Below, piece after piece: positions 43,110 to 51,839 of a DNA stretch of 64,000 nt. The stretch's first letter is position 1. Every line of letters starts with the position of its first letter. A program made the position numbers and the translations under genes. The stretch comes from JAIOPA01 sp046076045 (GTDB taxonomy: Bacteria; Eisenbacteria; RBG-16-71-46): the NCBI GenBank assembly GCA_046076045.1, contig JBJTRI010000033.1, positions 1 to 64,000 on the forward strand, in the 5' to 3' direction. The notes under the pieces were generated by a model that was not told the DNA's origin, searched no databases, and worked only from the letters and a program-made list of their open reading frames with translations.

Positions 43110-44501
43110 GTGAAGACCCTCGAGGGCGTCCAGTACTTCGAGTCCATCCTCGACACCGTCGGCCACACCCCGCTCGTCCGCCTGCGCAAGGTCGCGGCGG
43201 GCCTGCCCTGCCCGGTGCTCGCCAAGGTCGAGTTCTTCAACCCCGGCGGGAGCGTGAAGGACCGCATCGGGCTCGCCATGGTGGAGGCGGCCGAGCGCGA
43301 GGGGCGGCTCAAGCCGGGCGGCACGATCGTGGAGTGCACCTCGGGTAACACCGGGCTCGGCTTGGCCATGGTCGCCGCGGTCAAGGGCTACCGCGCGGCG
43401 TTCTGCATGCCCGACAAGGTCTCGAGCGAGAAGGTCAACCTGCTCAAGGCGTTCGGCGCCGAGGTGTTCCTGAGCCCCACGGCCGTCGAGCCTGAGCACC
43501 CGGACAGCTACTACAGCGTCGCCAAGCGCATCTCGTCGGAGCGCCCCGGCGCGGTGCTCATGAACCAGTACCACAACCCCGCGAACCCGGCCGCGCACTA
43601 CCGCAGCACGGGCCCCGAGTTGTGGGAACAGACGAAGGGCCGCATCACGCACTTCGTCGCCGGCATGGGGACGGGGGGCACGATCAGCGGCACCGGCCGA
43701 TACCTGAAGGAGCGCAATCCCAAGGTGCAGGTGATCGGGGCCGACCCCGTGGGCTCGATCCTCAAGCACTACAAGGAGACGGGCGAGATGTCCGAGGCGC
43801 ACACCTACAAGATCGAGGGTGTGGGCGAGGACTTCATCCCGACCGCGACCGACTTCGACGTGGTGGACCGCGTCCTGAGTTGCAACGACCACGACGGCCT
43901 CAACATGGCCCGCACACTGGCACGCGAGGAGGCCATCTTCGTGGGTGGTTCGGCCGGCATGGCGGCGTGGGTCGCGCTCGAGGTCGCGAAGGACTGCGGT
44001 CCCGACGACCTCGTGGTGGTGCTGCTGCCCGACACCGGCGAGCGCTACCTCACCAAGGTGCACAACGACGAGTGGATGCGCGACAACCACCTGCTCGACC
44101 CGCGCTCGATCCGCGTCGGGACCATCGCCTCGGGCAAGGCGGCGCGCGTGCGCACGCTGTTCAAGGTCGAAGCGGGCGAGCCGATCAAGCGCGCGCTCGC
44201 GCTCATCCAGCAGCACGACGTCTCGCAGTTGCCGGTGTTCCGCGGCGCCGAGGTGGTGGGTACGCTCGAGGAGAGCGACGTGCTGCGCACCGCGCTCGCC
44301 GATCCCGGCTCGATCGATCGTCCGGTGGACTCCATCATGGCGCCGGCGCTCCCCGTCGTGGGTGCGGCCGAGCCGGCCGACGTGGTCGCCAAGCTGCTCG
44401 CGTCGCGGCACCCGGCGGTGCTGGTGCGCGGTGAGAGCGGCGTGGTGCAGGGCATCCTGACGCGCTTCGACATGCTGCAGTTCATCGCGGGAGGGGAGTG
44501 A
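43110..44501 (+). CDS. cbs: cystathionine beta-synthase with C-terminal CBS domains
   Basis: Condenses serine (or O-acetylserine) with homocysteine, or makes H2S. The PLP fold has K50 in GGSVKDRIGLAM, the SGNTGLGLAM loop and the PLP-phosphate loop GMGTGGTISGTG. Two CBS domains follow from about residue 345 (DVSQLPVFRG, then SIMAPALPVV), typical of the regulated human-type enzyme. I choose GTG 43110 because GGAG stands 6 bases upstream; an in-frame ATG at 43098 lacks such a site. The stop overlaps the next ATG (TGATG). Confidence 0.93.
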   Translation: MKTLEGVQYFESILDTVGHTPLVRLRKVAAGLPCPVLAKVEFFNPGGSVKDRIGLAMVEAAEREGRLKPGGTIVECTSGNTGLGLAMVAAVKGYRAAFCMPDKVSSEKVNLLKAFGAEVFLSPTAVEPEHPDSYYSVAKRISSERPGAVLMNQYHNPANPAAHYRSTGPELWEQTKGRITHFVAGMGTGGTISGTGRYLKERNPKVQVIGADPVGSILKHYKETGEMSEAHTYKIEGVGEDFIPTATDFDVVDRVLSCNDHDGLNMARTLAREEAIFVGGSAGMAAWVALEVAKDCGPDDLVVVLLPDTGERYLTKVHNDEWMRDNHLLDPRSIRVGTIASGKAARVRTLFKVEAGEPIKRALALIQQHDVSQLPVFRGAEVVGTLEESDVLRTALADPGSIDRPVDSIMAPALPVVGAAEPADVVAKLLASRHPAVLVRGESGVVQGILTRFDMLQFIAGGE

Positions 44502-45667
44502 TGGCGCACGTCCACGACAAGTCCGGGATCGGCACCAAGGCGATCCACGCGGGCCAGCATCCCGACCCCACGACCGGCGCCGTGATGACGCCCATCTACC
44601 AGACGAGCACCTACGCCCAGGAGGCGCTCGGGCGCCACAAGGGTTTCGAGTACGCGCGCACGCACAACGCCACGCGCGCCGCGCTCGAGGGCAACCTCGC
44701 CGGGCTCGAGGGTGCGCGCCACGGGCTGTCGTTCGGCTCGGGGCTCGCGGCCACCAACGCGCTCATGCAGACGCTGTCCGCGGGCGACCACGTCGTGTGC
44801 GGGCAGAACACCTACGGCGGCACGTTCCGCCTGTTCGACAAGGTCTGGAAGCGCCACGGTCTGTCGTTCACGTTCGTGGACGCGACCTCGACCGAGGCCA
44901 TCGCGGCCGCGTTCCAGCCCACCACCCGCATGGTGTTCGTCGAGACGCCCACCAACCCGCTCATGCAGCTCACCGACATCGCCGCGGTGGTGGCGGTCGC
45001 GAAGCCGCGCGGCATCACGGTGGTGGTGGACAACACGTTCATGACGCCGTACTTCCAGCGGCCGCTCGAGCTGGGTGCCGACGTGGTGTTCCACTCGGTG
45101 ACCAAGTACCTGAACGGGCACAGCGACATGATCGGCGGCGCGCTGCTCACGAGCGACGACGCGCTGCACGAGCAGCTGCGGTTCCTGCAGAACGCCGCCG
45201 GTGCGGTGCCGGGACCCATGGACTGCTTCCTGTGCCTGCGTGGCACCAAGACGCTGGCGGTCCGCATGCAGCGTCACGACGAGAACGCGCGCGAACTGGC
45301 GGCGCGGCTCGAGCGTCACCCCAAGGTCTCGAAGGTGTTCTACCCCGGGCTCGTCAGCCATCCGCAGCACGAGCTCGCCAAGCGTCAGGCGAGTGGTTTC
45401 GGCGGCATGATCTCGTTCGTGCCCGGCGACGGCTCGCTCGACGCGGGGCGTGCGGTGTTCGACCGCTTCCGGTTGTTCACGCGCGCCGAGAGTCTGGGCG
45501 GCGTCGAGAGTCTGGTCTGTCACCCGGCCTCGATGACGCACGCCTCGGTGCCGCGCGAGCGTCGGCTCGCGATGGGCTTCCCCGACGGGTTGTTGCGGTT
45601 GTCGGTCGGCATCGAGGACCTCGCCGACCTGACCGAGGATCTGGGGTATGCGCTCGGTTCGGCCTGA
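44501..45667 (+). CDS. cystathionine gamma-synthase / gamma-lyase family PLP enzyme
   Basis: A 388-residue Cys/Met-metabolism PLP enzyme. The PLP lysine is K202 in SVTKYLNGHSD, and FGSGLAATNAL and ETPTNPLMQLTDI are present. Sequence alone does not separate synthase (MetB) from lyase (CGL). Pairing with cystathionine beta-synthase favours the lyase, completing homocysteine-to-cysteine transsulfuration. GGAGGGGA precedes the ATG, which overlaps the cbs stop. The end overlaps the heme protein gene by 20 bases. Confidence 0.92.
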   Translation: MAHVHDKSGIGTKAIHAGQHPDPTTGAVMTPIYQTSTYAQEALGRHKGFEYARTHNATRAALEGNLAGLEGARHGLSFGSGLAATNALMQTLSAGDHVVCGQNTYGGTFRLFDKVWKRHGLSFTFVDATSTEAIAAAFQPTTRMVFVETPTNPLMQLTDIAAVVAVAKPRGITVVVDNTFMTPYFQRPLELGADVVFHSVTKYLNGHSDMIGGALLTSDDALHEQLRFLQNAAGAVPGPMDCFLCLRGTKTLAVRMQRHDENARELAARLERHPKVSKVFYPGLVSHPQHELAKRQASGFGGMISFVPGDGSLDAGRAVFDRFRLFTRAESLGGVESLVCHPASMTHASVPRERRLAMGFPDGLLRLSVGIEDLADLTEDLGYALGSA

Positions 45668-47048
45668 CCTCGTCCGCGGGCTCGTGCTCGTCGCGCTGCT
45701 CGTGGGGGGCGCGGGGTGCGCGCGTCCGCGTGGCGGGTTGGTGGTGGCGACCAGCAACGACCTGCAGGGCAAGACGAGCCCGTGCGGCTGCCACACGCCC
45801 AAGGGCGGGCTCGCGCGCCGGGCCACGTTCGTGGACAGCCTGCGCGCCGCGGGGCGCGAGGTGCTGGTGCTCGACGCGGGCGGGTTCTTCCCGGTCACCG
45901 ACGACGAGCGCGACGCGGGGCCGTTCGTGCTCGAGGAACTGGGGCGTCAGGGCACCGTGGCCGCGGGCGTGGGGCCGAACGAACTGCGCTTCGGCTACTC
46001 GTTCGTGCGCGAGCGCGCCCGCGCCGCCGACGTGGCCCTGCTGTGCGCGAACCTGGTGCGGTTCGAGACCGGCGCGCCCGCGTTCGAGGGCTGGCGCACG
46101 TTCGAACGTGCCGGGGTGCGGGTGGGCGTGTTCGGCCTCATGGCTGAGGGCGCCGACATGGGCCCGGCGCGCGACTCGCTGCGCGTGGACCCGGTCGAGC
46201 CGGCGGCCCGGCGCGCGGTCGAGGCGCTGCGCGCCGACGGGGCGCAGGTCGTGGTGCTGCTCTCGCAGCTCGGGCGCGCCCAGGGCGAGAGCCTCGCGGT
46301 GCGCGTGCCCGGGATCGACCTCGTGGTGGGCGGCGGCGGCGTGCCGCACCTCGACGACGGGGTGCGCGTGGGCGACGCGACCGCGGTGTACGGCGGGCAC
46401 CAGGGTTGGTACATGGGGGTGACCGAGGTGCGGGCGGCAGGGACGGGCCGCGCGGAGCTCGCGGTCCGCACCCACATGCTCGGACCCGGCGTGCGCGACC
46501 AGCGCGCGACCGCGGCCGCGGTGAAGGTGTTCGAGGACTCGCTCAACGCCCGCATGCGGCGACGCGACGCCGAACTCGCCGCCGGGACGAAGCCGGGGGC
46601 GCGCCCCGAGCACTACGTGGGCATGTCGAACTGCGTCCGCTGCCACAAGCAGGAGTACGCGCAGTGGGCCACCACGGCCCACGCCCGCGCGTGGAAGACG
46701 CTGGTGGACCTGCAGAAGGAGTCCACGCCCGCGTGCGTGGGCTGCCACGTGACCGGCTACCGCCAGCCGGGCGGGTTCCGCACCGCCGAGGACGCGGCGC
46801 GTCTGGCCAACGTGCAGTGCGAGTCGTGCCACGGCATGGGGACCGACCATCGCGAGTGGCAGGAGAACGGCAACACGGTGGCCGAGGCGGTCTGCCGCAC
46901 CTGTCACACCCCCACGACCAGTCCCGGGTTCACCATGGCGGCGTACCGCCCGCACGTGCTGCACACCCCGCCGGCCGACCTGCGACCGCTGCCCGAGAGC
47001 CCCGCGAAGAAGCTCATGCGGGAAGGGGCCGACCCGCACGGGAAGTGA
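45648..47048 (+). CDS. lipoprotein UshA-fold/tetraheme cytochrome c, cysteine paralogue of the selenoprotein
   Basis: 466 residues with a lipoprotein signal (VLVALLVGGAGC, lipidated C24). The UshA-like domain contains TSNDLQGKTSPC46GC48HTPKGGLARR, where C48 aligns with Sec54 of the upstream paralogue. C-terminal heme sites are CVRCH, CVGCH, CESCH and CRTCH, and the surrounding HYVGM, TAHARAW and CHVTGYRQPGGF are shared with it. As in the selenoprotein, phosphatase ligands are lost (SND, VGPNEL, GGGVPH). It overlaps the PLP gene, so it is in the cbs operon: an anchored partner or substitute for the soluble selenoprotein. Confidence 0.87.
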   Translation: MRSVRPDLVRGLVLVALLVGGAGCARPRGGLVVATSNDLQGKTSPCGCHTPKGGLARRATFVDSLRAAGREVLVLDAGGFFPVTDDERDAGPFVLEELGRQGTVAAGVGPNELRFGYSFVRERARAADVALLCANLVRFETGAPAFEGWRTFERAGVRVGVFGLMAEGADMGPARDSLRVDPVEPAARRAVEALRADGAQVVVLLSQLGRAQGESLAVRVPGIDLVVGGGGVPHLDDGVRVGDATAVYGGHQGWYMGVTEVRAAGTGRAELAVRTHMLGPGVRDQRATAAAVKVFEDSLNARMRRRDAELAAGTKPGARPEHYVGMSNCVRCHKQEYAQWATTAHARAWKTLVDLQKESTPACVGCHVTGYRQPGGFRTAEDAARLANVQCESCHGMGTDHREWQENGNTVAEAVCRTCHTPTTSPGFTMAAYRPHVLHTPPADLRPLPESPAKKLMREGADPHGK

Positions 47049-47142
47049 CGATCCGCCGAACGGGCTGCGGTGACCGGACCAGCGGCGTCGGGGTCGCCCG
47101 CCACGGAGGAGGGACGAGCGGTCAGCGGTCCCTAACCGTCTA

Positions 47143-47164
47143 TGTCAAGGTTTTGTCAGGGTTT
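47143..47164 (+). repeat. tandem 11-bp direct repeat upstream of a strong promoter
   Basis: TGTCAAGGTTT and TGTCAGGGTTT stand in tandem, one mismatch apart, with an 11-base period (one helical turn). They lie 44 bases upstream of the -35 box at 47208 and could be an activator or repressor site. Confidence 0.45.
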
Positions 47165-47207
47165 GATTCCCGGCCCTTGCTGCGGCCCTTGCCGGGGGCC
47201 GGTCGGG

Positions 47208-47236
47208 TTGACAAGGTCCGGGGTGGAACATAGCCT
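47208..47236 (+). promoter_or_regulatory. strong sigma-70 promoter of the small lipoprotein
   Basis: A perfect TTGACA (47208-47213), 17-base spacer and TAGCCT (47231-47236). It is the best promoter match in the window. Confidence 0.75.
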
Positions 47237-47446
47237 GCAACCGCTTCGAGGGAGGGTGTCCACCTCGCGAGAGGGGCGCCTTGGCCGCGATCAAAACCGC
47301 ATACGCGCATGGACGCAGCCTGCCCGACACCGCTCGAGGTTCTACAGTGGTGTCTTTTCATGGGCACCCATTGTCATCGAAAACACTGGAAAACACGGCC
47401 GTTCCCGGCGAATGCCCGGAGGACGGCAGCGTGGAAGGAGGTGAAC
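47237..47446 (+). other. ~200-nt leader of the lipoprotein transcript
   Basis: The 398 bases between the heme-protein stop (47048) and the lipoprotein start hold the tandem repeat, the promoter and this long leader. It is comparatively AT-rich (around 47341-47396) and ends in a perfect AAGGAGGTGA. Short open frames in it have no coding character. I cannot identify a riboswitch class. Confidence 0.4.
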
Positions 47447-47638
47447 GTGCACACGATGCGTAAGCTCTTTGCTCTGGCGCTCATGGCCCTGGCCCTCGCG
47501 TTCGTCGCGGTGGGTTGTGGCAACAAGACCGAGACGCCTGCCGAGACCGCCACGGAGGCTCCTTCGGAGACGGTCGATACGACGGCTATGGCTGCGGATA
47601 CCACCGCCGCCGCTGCCGATACGACGGCGGCCCACTAA
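47447..47638 (+). CDS. small Thr/Ala-rich lipoprotein
   Basis: 63 residues from GTG 47447, which lies 5 bases after AAGGAGG; an in-frame ATG at 47456 is too far from it. The signal peptide ends in the lipobox VGC (FVAVGCGNK). The mature part is low complexity, with ETATEAPSETVDTT and repeats of ADTTAA. With the strongest promoter of the window, a perfect ribosome-binding site and an immediate terminator, it is probably an abundant monocistronic lipoprotein, reminiscent of Lpp only by size and expression signals. Confidence 0.75.
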   Translation: MHTMRKLFALALMALALAFVAVGCGNKTETPAETATEAPSETVDTTAMAADTTAAAADTTAAH

Positions 47639-47666
47639 GGTCGACGTTGGCACGTGTGTCACCCGG

Positions 47667-47693
47667 GGGGAGTCGCGTTCCACGCGACTCCCC
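47667..47693 (+). terminator. terminator of the small lipoprotein
   Basis: An 11-bp perfect stem GGGGAGTCGCG/CGCGACTCCCC (47667-47677 with 47683-47693), 5-base loop, then a T-rich tail (TTCGGCTTT). Confidence 0.85.
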
Positions 47694-47897
47694 TTCGGCT
47701 TTCCGGCCCCGATGCAACCCGGCCGTCGCCACGCGCGTAGCACGAACATGTGGTCGCGTTCCCGTGCCCTCCGGCGTACCCGGTGCGGCAGGGGCGTCCG
47801 CCCCCTCGGACCGGGGCAGCGTTCCCGGTCCGGCGCCGGATCACCGGACGGGGGTGGGGGCCCGAATCCCCAGTCGAAGCGACGAGCGGAGGTTGCC

Positions 47898-49127
47898 ATG
47901 AAGCGCCGACTCCTCGAACCCGTCTCGATCGGTCTCACCCTCCTCGTCCTCGCCCTCTCGTTCGGCCACGGCTCAGCGGGCGCCGAGGAGCGCCGGATGC
48001 GCTTCCGCCCGGTGCCCGCCGAGAGCGTGGCCGCGGTCGAGGCTCGCGACCGCGCGTCCGCCGCCGCCCGCGACGCGGCGAAGGCGACCGACGACGCTCG
48101 CGGAGTGGCCGACCTCTCCGTCGAGGTCTCCGACGTCTCCGACTCGACCGACACCACCGAGGCCGTCGAGGACGAGCCCAGGAGCCGCTCCACGACCGGC
48201 GAGATCATGCGCTTCGGCAGCGACGTCACCGTGCGCGCCCGGCAGATCGTCTCGGGCGACGTGGTCTCGTTCGGGGGCGACGCCGACATCCGCGGCACGG
48301 TGCGCGGGGACGTCGTGGTGATGGGCGGCGACGTCACGCTGCGTCAGGGCGCGGTCGTCGAGGGCGACGTGGTCTGCATGGGCGGCACGCTCACCGAGCA
48401 CCCGGGCTCGGTCGTGAAGGGTCAGCGCGTCACCGCGCCCCGTTCGCCGGGCGGCAAGCTGTTCATGCCCATGCTGGCCCTGGTCGGGACCGGCGTGCAG
48501 TTGGTGCTCAACGTCGTCGGGCTGTTGCTCGCGATCGCGGTCGCGTGGCTGGTGGCCAAGCTCGCGCCCCGGCGCACGCAGTCCGCCCTCGACCAGATCG
48601 ACACCGCTGCGGGGGCCTCGTTCCTCACCGGCCTCGCCGTGTGGGCGCTCCTCATCCCCAGCGTGGTCGCGCTCGCCCTGGTGATCGCGCTGCTCTGCAT
48701 CACCATCATCGGCATCCCCCTCGCCGCGGTCGTGGTGCTGGCCTACGTGCTGTTCTTCGCCATCTCGGCGCTCTGGGGGGCGGTCGTGGGCTTCGCGCTC
48801 TTCGGTCGCATGCTCCACGCCCGCTTCAAGGGTACGGCGGCCCCGCTCGCGACCGCGGTCGTGTGGGGTGCGGTCGCGGTGCACGGTGCGGCCATCGTGG
48901 CCGACCTGTTCGACATCGTGCCCATGTTCGGTTTCGTGGGCGTGCTGCTCATGGTCGTCCACTACGTGCTGCTCTCGGCCCTCGCCACGCTCGGGGCCGG
49001 CGCGCTCATCCACAGCGAGTACCGGCGGCGCTGGCTGCAGGAGTGGTGGCAGCGCATCCGACCCGCGCGCCCGAACGACCCGCTGCCGCCGCCGCCCGCC
49101 CCACCCGGGGCCGGCATCGCGGGCTGA
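47898..49127 (+). CDS. bactofilin-like polymer-forming membrane protein
   Basis: 409 residues: signal-like N-terminus, an acidic Asp/Ser/Thr linker, then a short beta-helical run of hexad repeats (SGDVVSFGGDADIRGTVRGD, VVMGGDVTLRQGAVVEGDVV) at about 120-175. Four or five membrane segments follow (~190-375), with a Pro-rich C-terminus. The repeats resemble bactofilin/polymer-forming domains; the fused membrane part is like 'DUF' integral proteins seen with them. GGAGG precedes ATG 47898. Possible role in envelope organisation; the function is not known to me. Confidence 0.7.
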   Translation: MKRRLLEPVSIGLTLLVLALSFGHGSAGAEERRMRFRPVPAESVAAVEARDRASAAARDAAKATDDARGVADLSVEVSDVSDSTDTTEAVEDEPRSRSTTGEIMRFGSDVTVRARQIVSGDVVSFGGDADIRGTVRGDVVVMGGDVTLRQGAVVEGDVVCMGGTLTEHPGSVVKGQRVTAPRSPGGKLFMPMLALVGTGVQLVLNVVGLLLAIAVAWLVAKLAPRRTQSALDQIDTAAGASFLTGLAVWALLIPSVVALALVIALLCITIIGIPLAAVVVLAYVLFFAISALWGAVVGFALFGRMLHARFKGTAAPLATAVVWGAVAVHGAAIVADLFDIVPMFGFVGVLLMVVHYVLLSALATLGAGALIHSEYRRRWLQEWWQRIRPARPNDPLPPPPAPPGAGIAG

Positions 49128-49146
49128 TCGCTCGCGCGCATCCCAG

Positions 49147-49179
49147 GGGGCCCGGTCGCGTCGCAGGCGACCGGGCCCC
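49147..49179. terminator. terminator
   Basis: A 13-bp perfect stem GGGGCCCGGTCGC/GCGACCGGGCCCC (49147-49159 with 49167-49179) with a 7-base loop, placed between the bactofilin-like gene and the next unit. Confidence 0.85.
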
Positions 49180-49258
49180 ATGCGTCTTCGCCGCCTTGCC
49201 CGTGGCCGCGGGCTGCGTCAGTCTCGGGTGTCCCTTCGTCATCCCCACCGGAGGCCCC

Positions 49259-49837
49259 GTGCTCGGCCTGCTGCCCAACCTGCTCTCCGACCTCCAGCGC
49301 ATCGCCCCGCCCGACCTGCCGCTCCCGGTCGTGTGCCTCATGCTGTTCGTGGACAACGCCACCTTCGCCGCGCTCTCCACGCCCATCCTGCTCACCTATG
49401 CGCCGCGTTTCGAGCCGTGGCAGATCGGCGTGTTCGGCGCCGCCTCGGCCGGCGCCGGCAGCACGGTGCAGTTGCTGGTCTTCCGCTGGCTGCTCGCCTC
49501 GAACTGGGCCTGGGCCCGCCGGCTCACGCCGTCGCGCGAGGCGGTGGCGCGTGCGCTCTCGGCCTCGCCCTCGGCCTCGTTCCTCGCCATCGTGCTGGCC
49601 CGCGCCACGCCGATCCCCGACGCGCCCATCAAGCTCGTCGCCGCGGCCGGCCGCTACCCGCTCCCGCGTTACTTCCTCGCGGTGCTCATCGGTGGCATCC
49701 CGTACTTCGCGCTGCTGTCGTGGCTCGGACACGAGTTCCCGATCCCGCCGTGGGTCCTGCTCCTGGTGGTGGCCGCGGTCGGGTTGCTGTTCGTGTTCGA
49801 GCGCTGGAGGACGCGTGGCCGCACGCCGCGCGCCTGA
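49259..49837 (+). CDS. small VTT/DedA-like membrane protein
   Basis: 192 residues with about four hydrophobic segments (~25-45, 60-80, 140-160, 165-185) and the DedA/VTT-like core ARATPIPDAPIKLVAAAGRYPLPRYF, then IGGIPYFALLSWLGHEF. DedA-type proteins move or flip lipids in the membrane. I start at GTG 49259 because GGAGG lies 4 bases upstream and the terminator at 49147-49179 precludes a longer transcript. The end overlaps hyuA by 23 bases. Confidence 0.7.
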   Translation: MLGLLPNLLSDLQRIAPPDLPLPVVCLMLFVDNATFAALSTPILLTYAPRFEPWQIGVFGAASAGAGSTVQLLVFRWLLASNWAWARRLTPSREAVARALSASPSASFLAIVLARATPIPDAPIKLVAAAGRYPLPRYFLAVLIGGIPYFALLSWLGHEFPIPPWVLLLVVAAVGLLFVFERWRTRGRTPRA

Positions 49838-51839
49838 CCGCGCGGCCACTCCACGCCCGGTCGCGGACGCGGTCGGGGTGGACACCGGCGGCACGTTCAC
49901 CGACGTGGTCGCCTGGCGTGCGGGACGGCGGGTGGCGTTCAAGGTGCCCTCGACCCCGCGCGACCCCGCGGCCGCGGTGGCCGAGGCCCTCGAGCGAGCC
50001 GGTGCGGGGCCGGGCACGCGCGTGCGACACGGTTCCACGGTCGCGACCAACGCCCTGCTCGAACGCAAGGGAGCGCGTGTCGCGTTCGTGACCACCGCGG
50101 GGTTCGAGGACCTGCTCGCGATCGGGCGGCAGGACCGCCCCGACCTGTACGCGCTGCGGCCGCGCCGCACCCCTCCGCTGGTCCCGCGCGAGCGTCGCGT
50201 CGGGGTGCGCGAGCGCGTCGCGGCCGGTGGGCGCGTCGCGCGCGCGCTCACCGCCGTCGAGGTGGCGCGAGTGGTGCGTCGCGTGCGCGCGCTGCGCCCC
50301 GAGGCGGTGGCGGTGGGGCTTCTGCACTCGTGGTCGGCGCCCGCGCACGAGCGGCGTCTCGTGCGCGCGCTCGCCGCGCTCGGGGTGCCGGTGTGCGCGT
50401 CGTCGGCGCTGGTGCCCGAGATCCGCGAGTACGAGCGCTTCGCCACCACCGCGGCCAACGCGTTCCTGTTGCCGCGCGTGGGGCGGTACCTCGCGCGTGT
50501 CGCGGCCGCGGGCCGTGGCGCCGACCTGCAGGTGGTGCTGTCGCACGGCGGCACCGCACCGGCTGCGCAGGCCGCGCGCGAGCCCGTGCGCCAGTTGCTC
50601 TCGGGGCCGGCGGCCGGATTGCGCGCCGCGCTCGCTGCGGCGCGCGCCTGCGGGTACGAGCGCGCGCTCACGCTCGACGTGGGCGGGACCTCGACCGACT
50701 GCGCGTTCCTCGGCGGGCGCGACACGGGTGACGACGGTCTGCCGCGCCGCCGCGCGCGCGAGGTGGCGGGTGTGCCCGTGCTCGGGCCCACGCTCGACGT
50801 GCACACGGTCGGCGCGGGCGGCGGTTCGATCGCGCGGCTCGATGCGGGCGGTGTGCTGTGCGTGGGGCCCGAGAGCGCGGGCGCCGACCCGGGCCCCGCG
50901 TGCTACGGGCGCGGCGGGCCCGCCACGGTCACCGACGCGCTCGTCGTGCTCGGGCTCATCGCGGCCGAGTCGCTCGCGGGCGGGGCGCGGCCGCTCGACC
51001 GGGCCGCGGCCCGGCGTGCGCTCGCGGACCTCGCCCACGCCATGCGTGCGCCGTCGCCCGAGGCGGCCGCGGCCGGGGTGCTGCGCGTGGCCGAGGCCCG
51101 CATGGAGGCCGCGCTGCGCACCGTTTCGGTGGGCTGCGGCGAGGACCCGCGCGGCGCGGCGCTGGTGGTGTTCGGTGGTGCGGGCGGGCTGCACGCCTGC
51201 GCGCTCGCGCACGCGCTCGGCATGCCGGCCGCGATCTGGCCGCGCGACGCCGGGGTGCTGTGCGCGCTCGGTGCACTCGAGGGCGGCTCGCGGCGCGAAC
51301 GCTCGCGCAGCCTGCTGGTGGACGCCCGCGACACGGCCGCGCTGCGCCGCGCGTTCGCGACCCTCGAGCGCGAGGTGCGTGCGTCGTTCGCGCCCGCCGA
51401 GCGCGCGCGGGTGACGATCGAACGGCGGGCCGAGTTGCGCGTGCGCGGTCAGGCGCACGAGTTGGCGGTGCCGGCGTGGCCGCTCGCATGGCTCGCCGAG
51501 CGCTTCCATGACGCGCACGAGCGGCGCTACGGGTTCGCCGATCGCACCGCGCTGCTCGAGGTGGTGACGGTCGAGGTCGGCGGCGTGCTGGCGAGCGTGC
51601 CGCCGCGCGAGCGGCGCACGGCGCGCTCGAGTGCCGCCCGCACGCGCGTGCGCGTGCGACACGACGGCCGGACGTGGTCGGCGTGGGCGCTCGATCGCGA
51701 CGCGCTCGCGCCCGGCGAGAGCGTGGCGGGGCCCGCGGTGCTCACCGACGACGGCGCCACGCTGTGGGTCGCGCCGGACTGGCGAGCGCGGCGCCATGCG
51801 GGCGGTGCGGTGGTGCTCACGCCGCGGGGGCGGGCATGA
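49815..51839 (+). CDS. hyuA: hydantoinase/oxoprolinase A-type ATPase subunit
   Basis: 674 residues, ASKHA-fold. ATP-site motifs are GVDTGGTFTDVV, HGSTVATNALLERKG and LTLDVGGTSTDCAF. GAGGGSIARLD and FGGAGGLHACALAHALGM are typical of HyuA. With HyuB it makes an ATP-dependent 5-oxoprolinase or N-methylhydantoinase; sequence alone does not choose. GTG 49815 is preceded by GGAGG and lies inside the previous gene's end. It is coupled to hyuB by ATGA. Confidence 0.9.
   Translation: MAARRAPDRAATPRPVADAVGVDTGGTFTDVVAWRAGRRVAFKVPSTPRDPAAAVAEALERAGAGPGTRVRHGSTVATNALLERKGARVAFVTTAGFEDLLAIGRQDRPDLYALRPRRTPPLVPRERRVGVRERVAAGGRVARALTAVEVARVVRRVRALRPEAVAVGLLHSWSAPAHERRLVRALAALGVPVCASSALVPEIREYERFATTAANAFLLPRVGRYLARVAAAGRGADLQVVLSHGGTAPAAQAAREPVRQLLSGPAAGLRAALAAARACGYERALTLDVGGTSTDCAFLGGRDTGDDGLPRRRAREVAGVPVLGPTLDVHTVGAGGGSIARLDAGGVLCVGPESAGADPGPACYGRGGPATVTDALVVLGLIAAESLAGGARPLDRAAARRALADLAHAMRAPSPEAAAAGVLRVAEARMEAALRTVSVGCGEDPRGAALVVFGGAGGLHACALAHALGMPAAIWPRDAGVLCALGALEGGSRRERSRSLLVDARDTAALRRAFATLEREVRASFAPAERARVTIERRAELRVRGQAHELAVPAWPLAWLAERFHDAHERRYGFADRTALLEVVTVEVGGVLASVPPRERRTARSSAARTRVRVRHDGRTWSAWALDRDALAPGESVAGPAVLTDDGATLWVAPDWRARRHAGGAVVLTPRGRA

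Noticed and set aside
45648..47048. The Cys paralogue also read as 5'-nucleotidase/phosphatase
   Set aside because: The metal-ligand motifs of UshA are not present; only the fold is recognisable.
47281..47463. Small protein in the lipoprotein leader
   Set aside because: No ribosome-binding site, no coding bias, and it overlaps the lipoprotein start in another frame.
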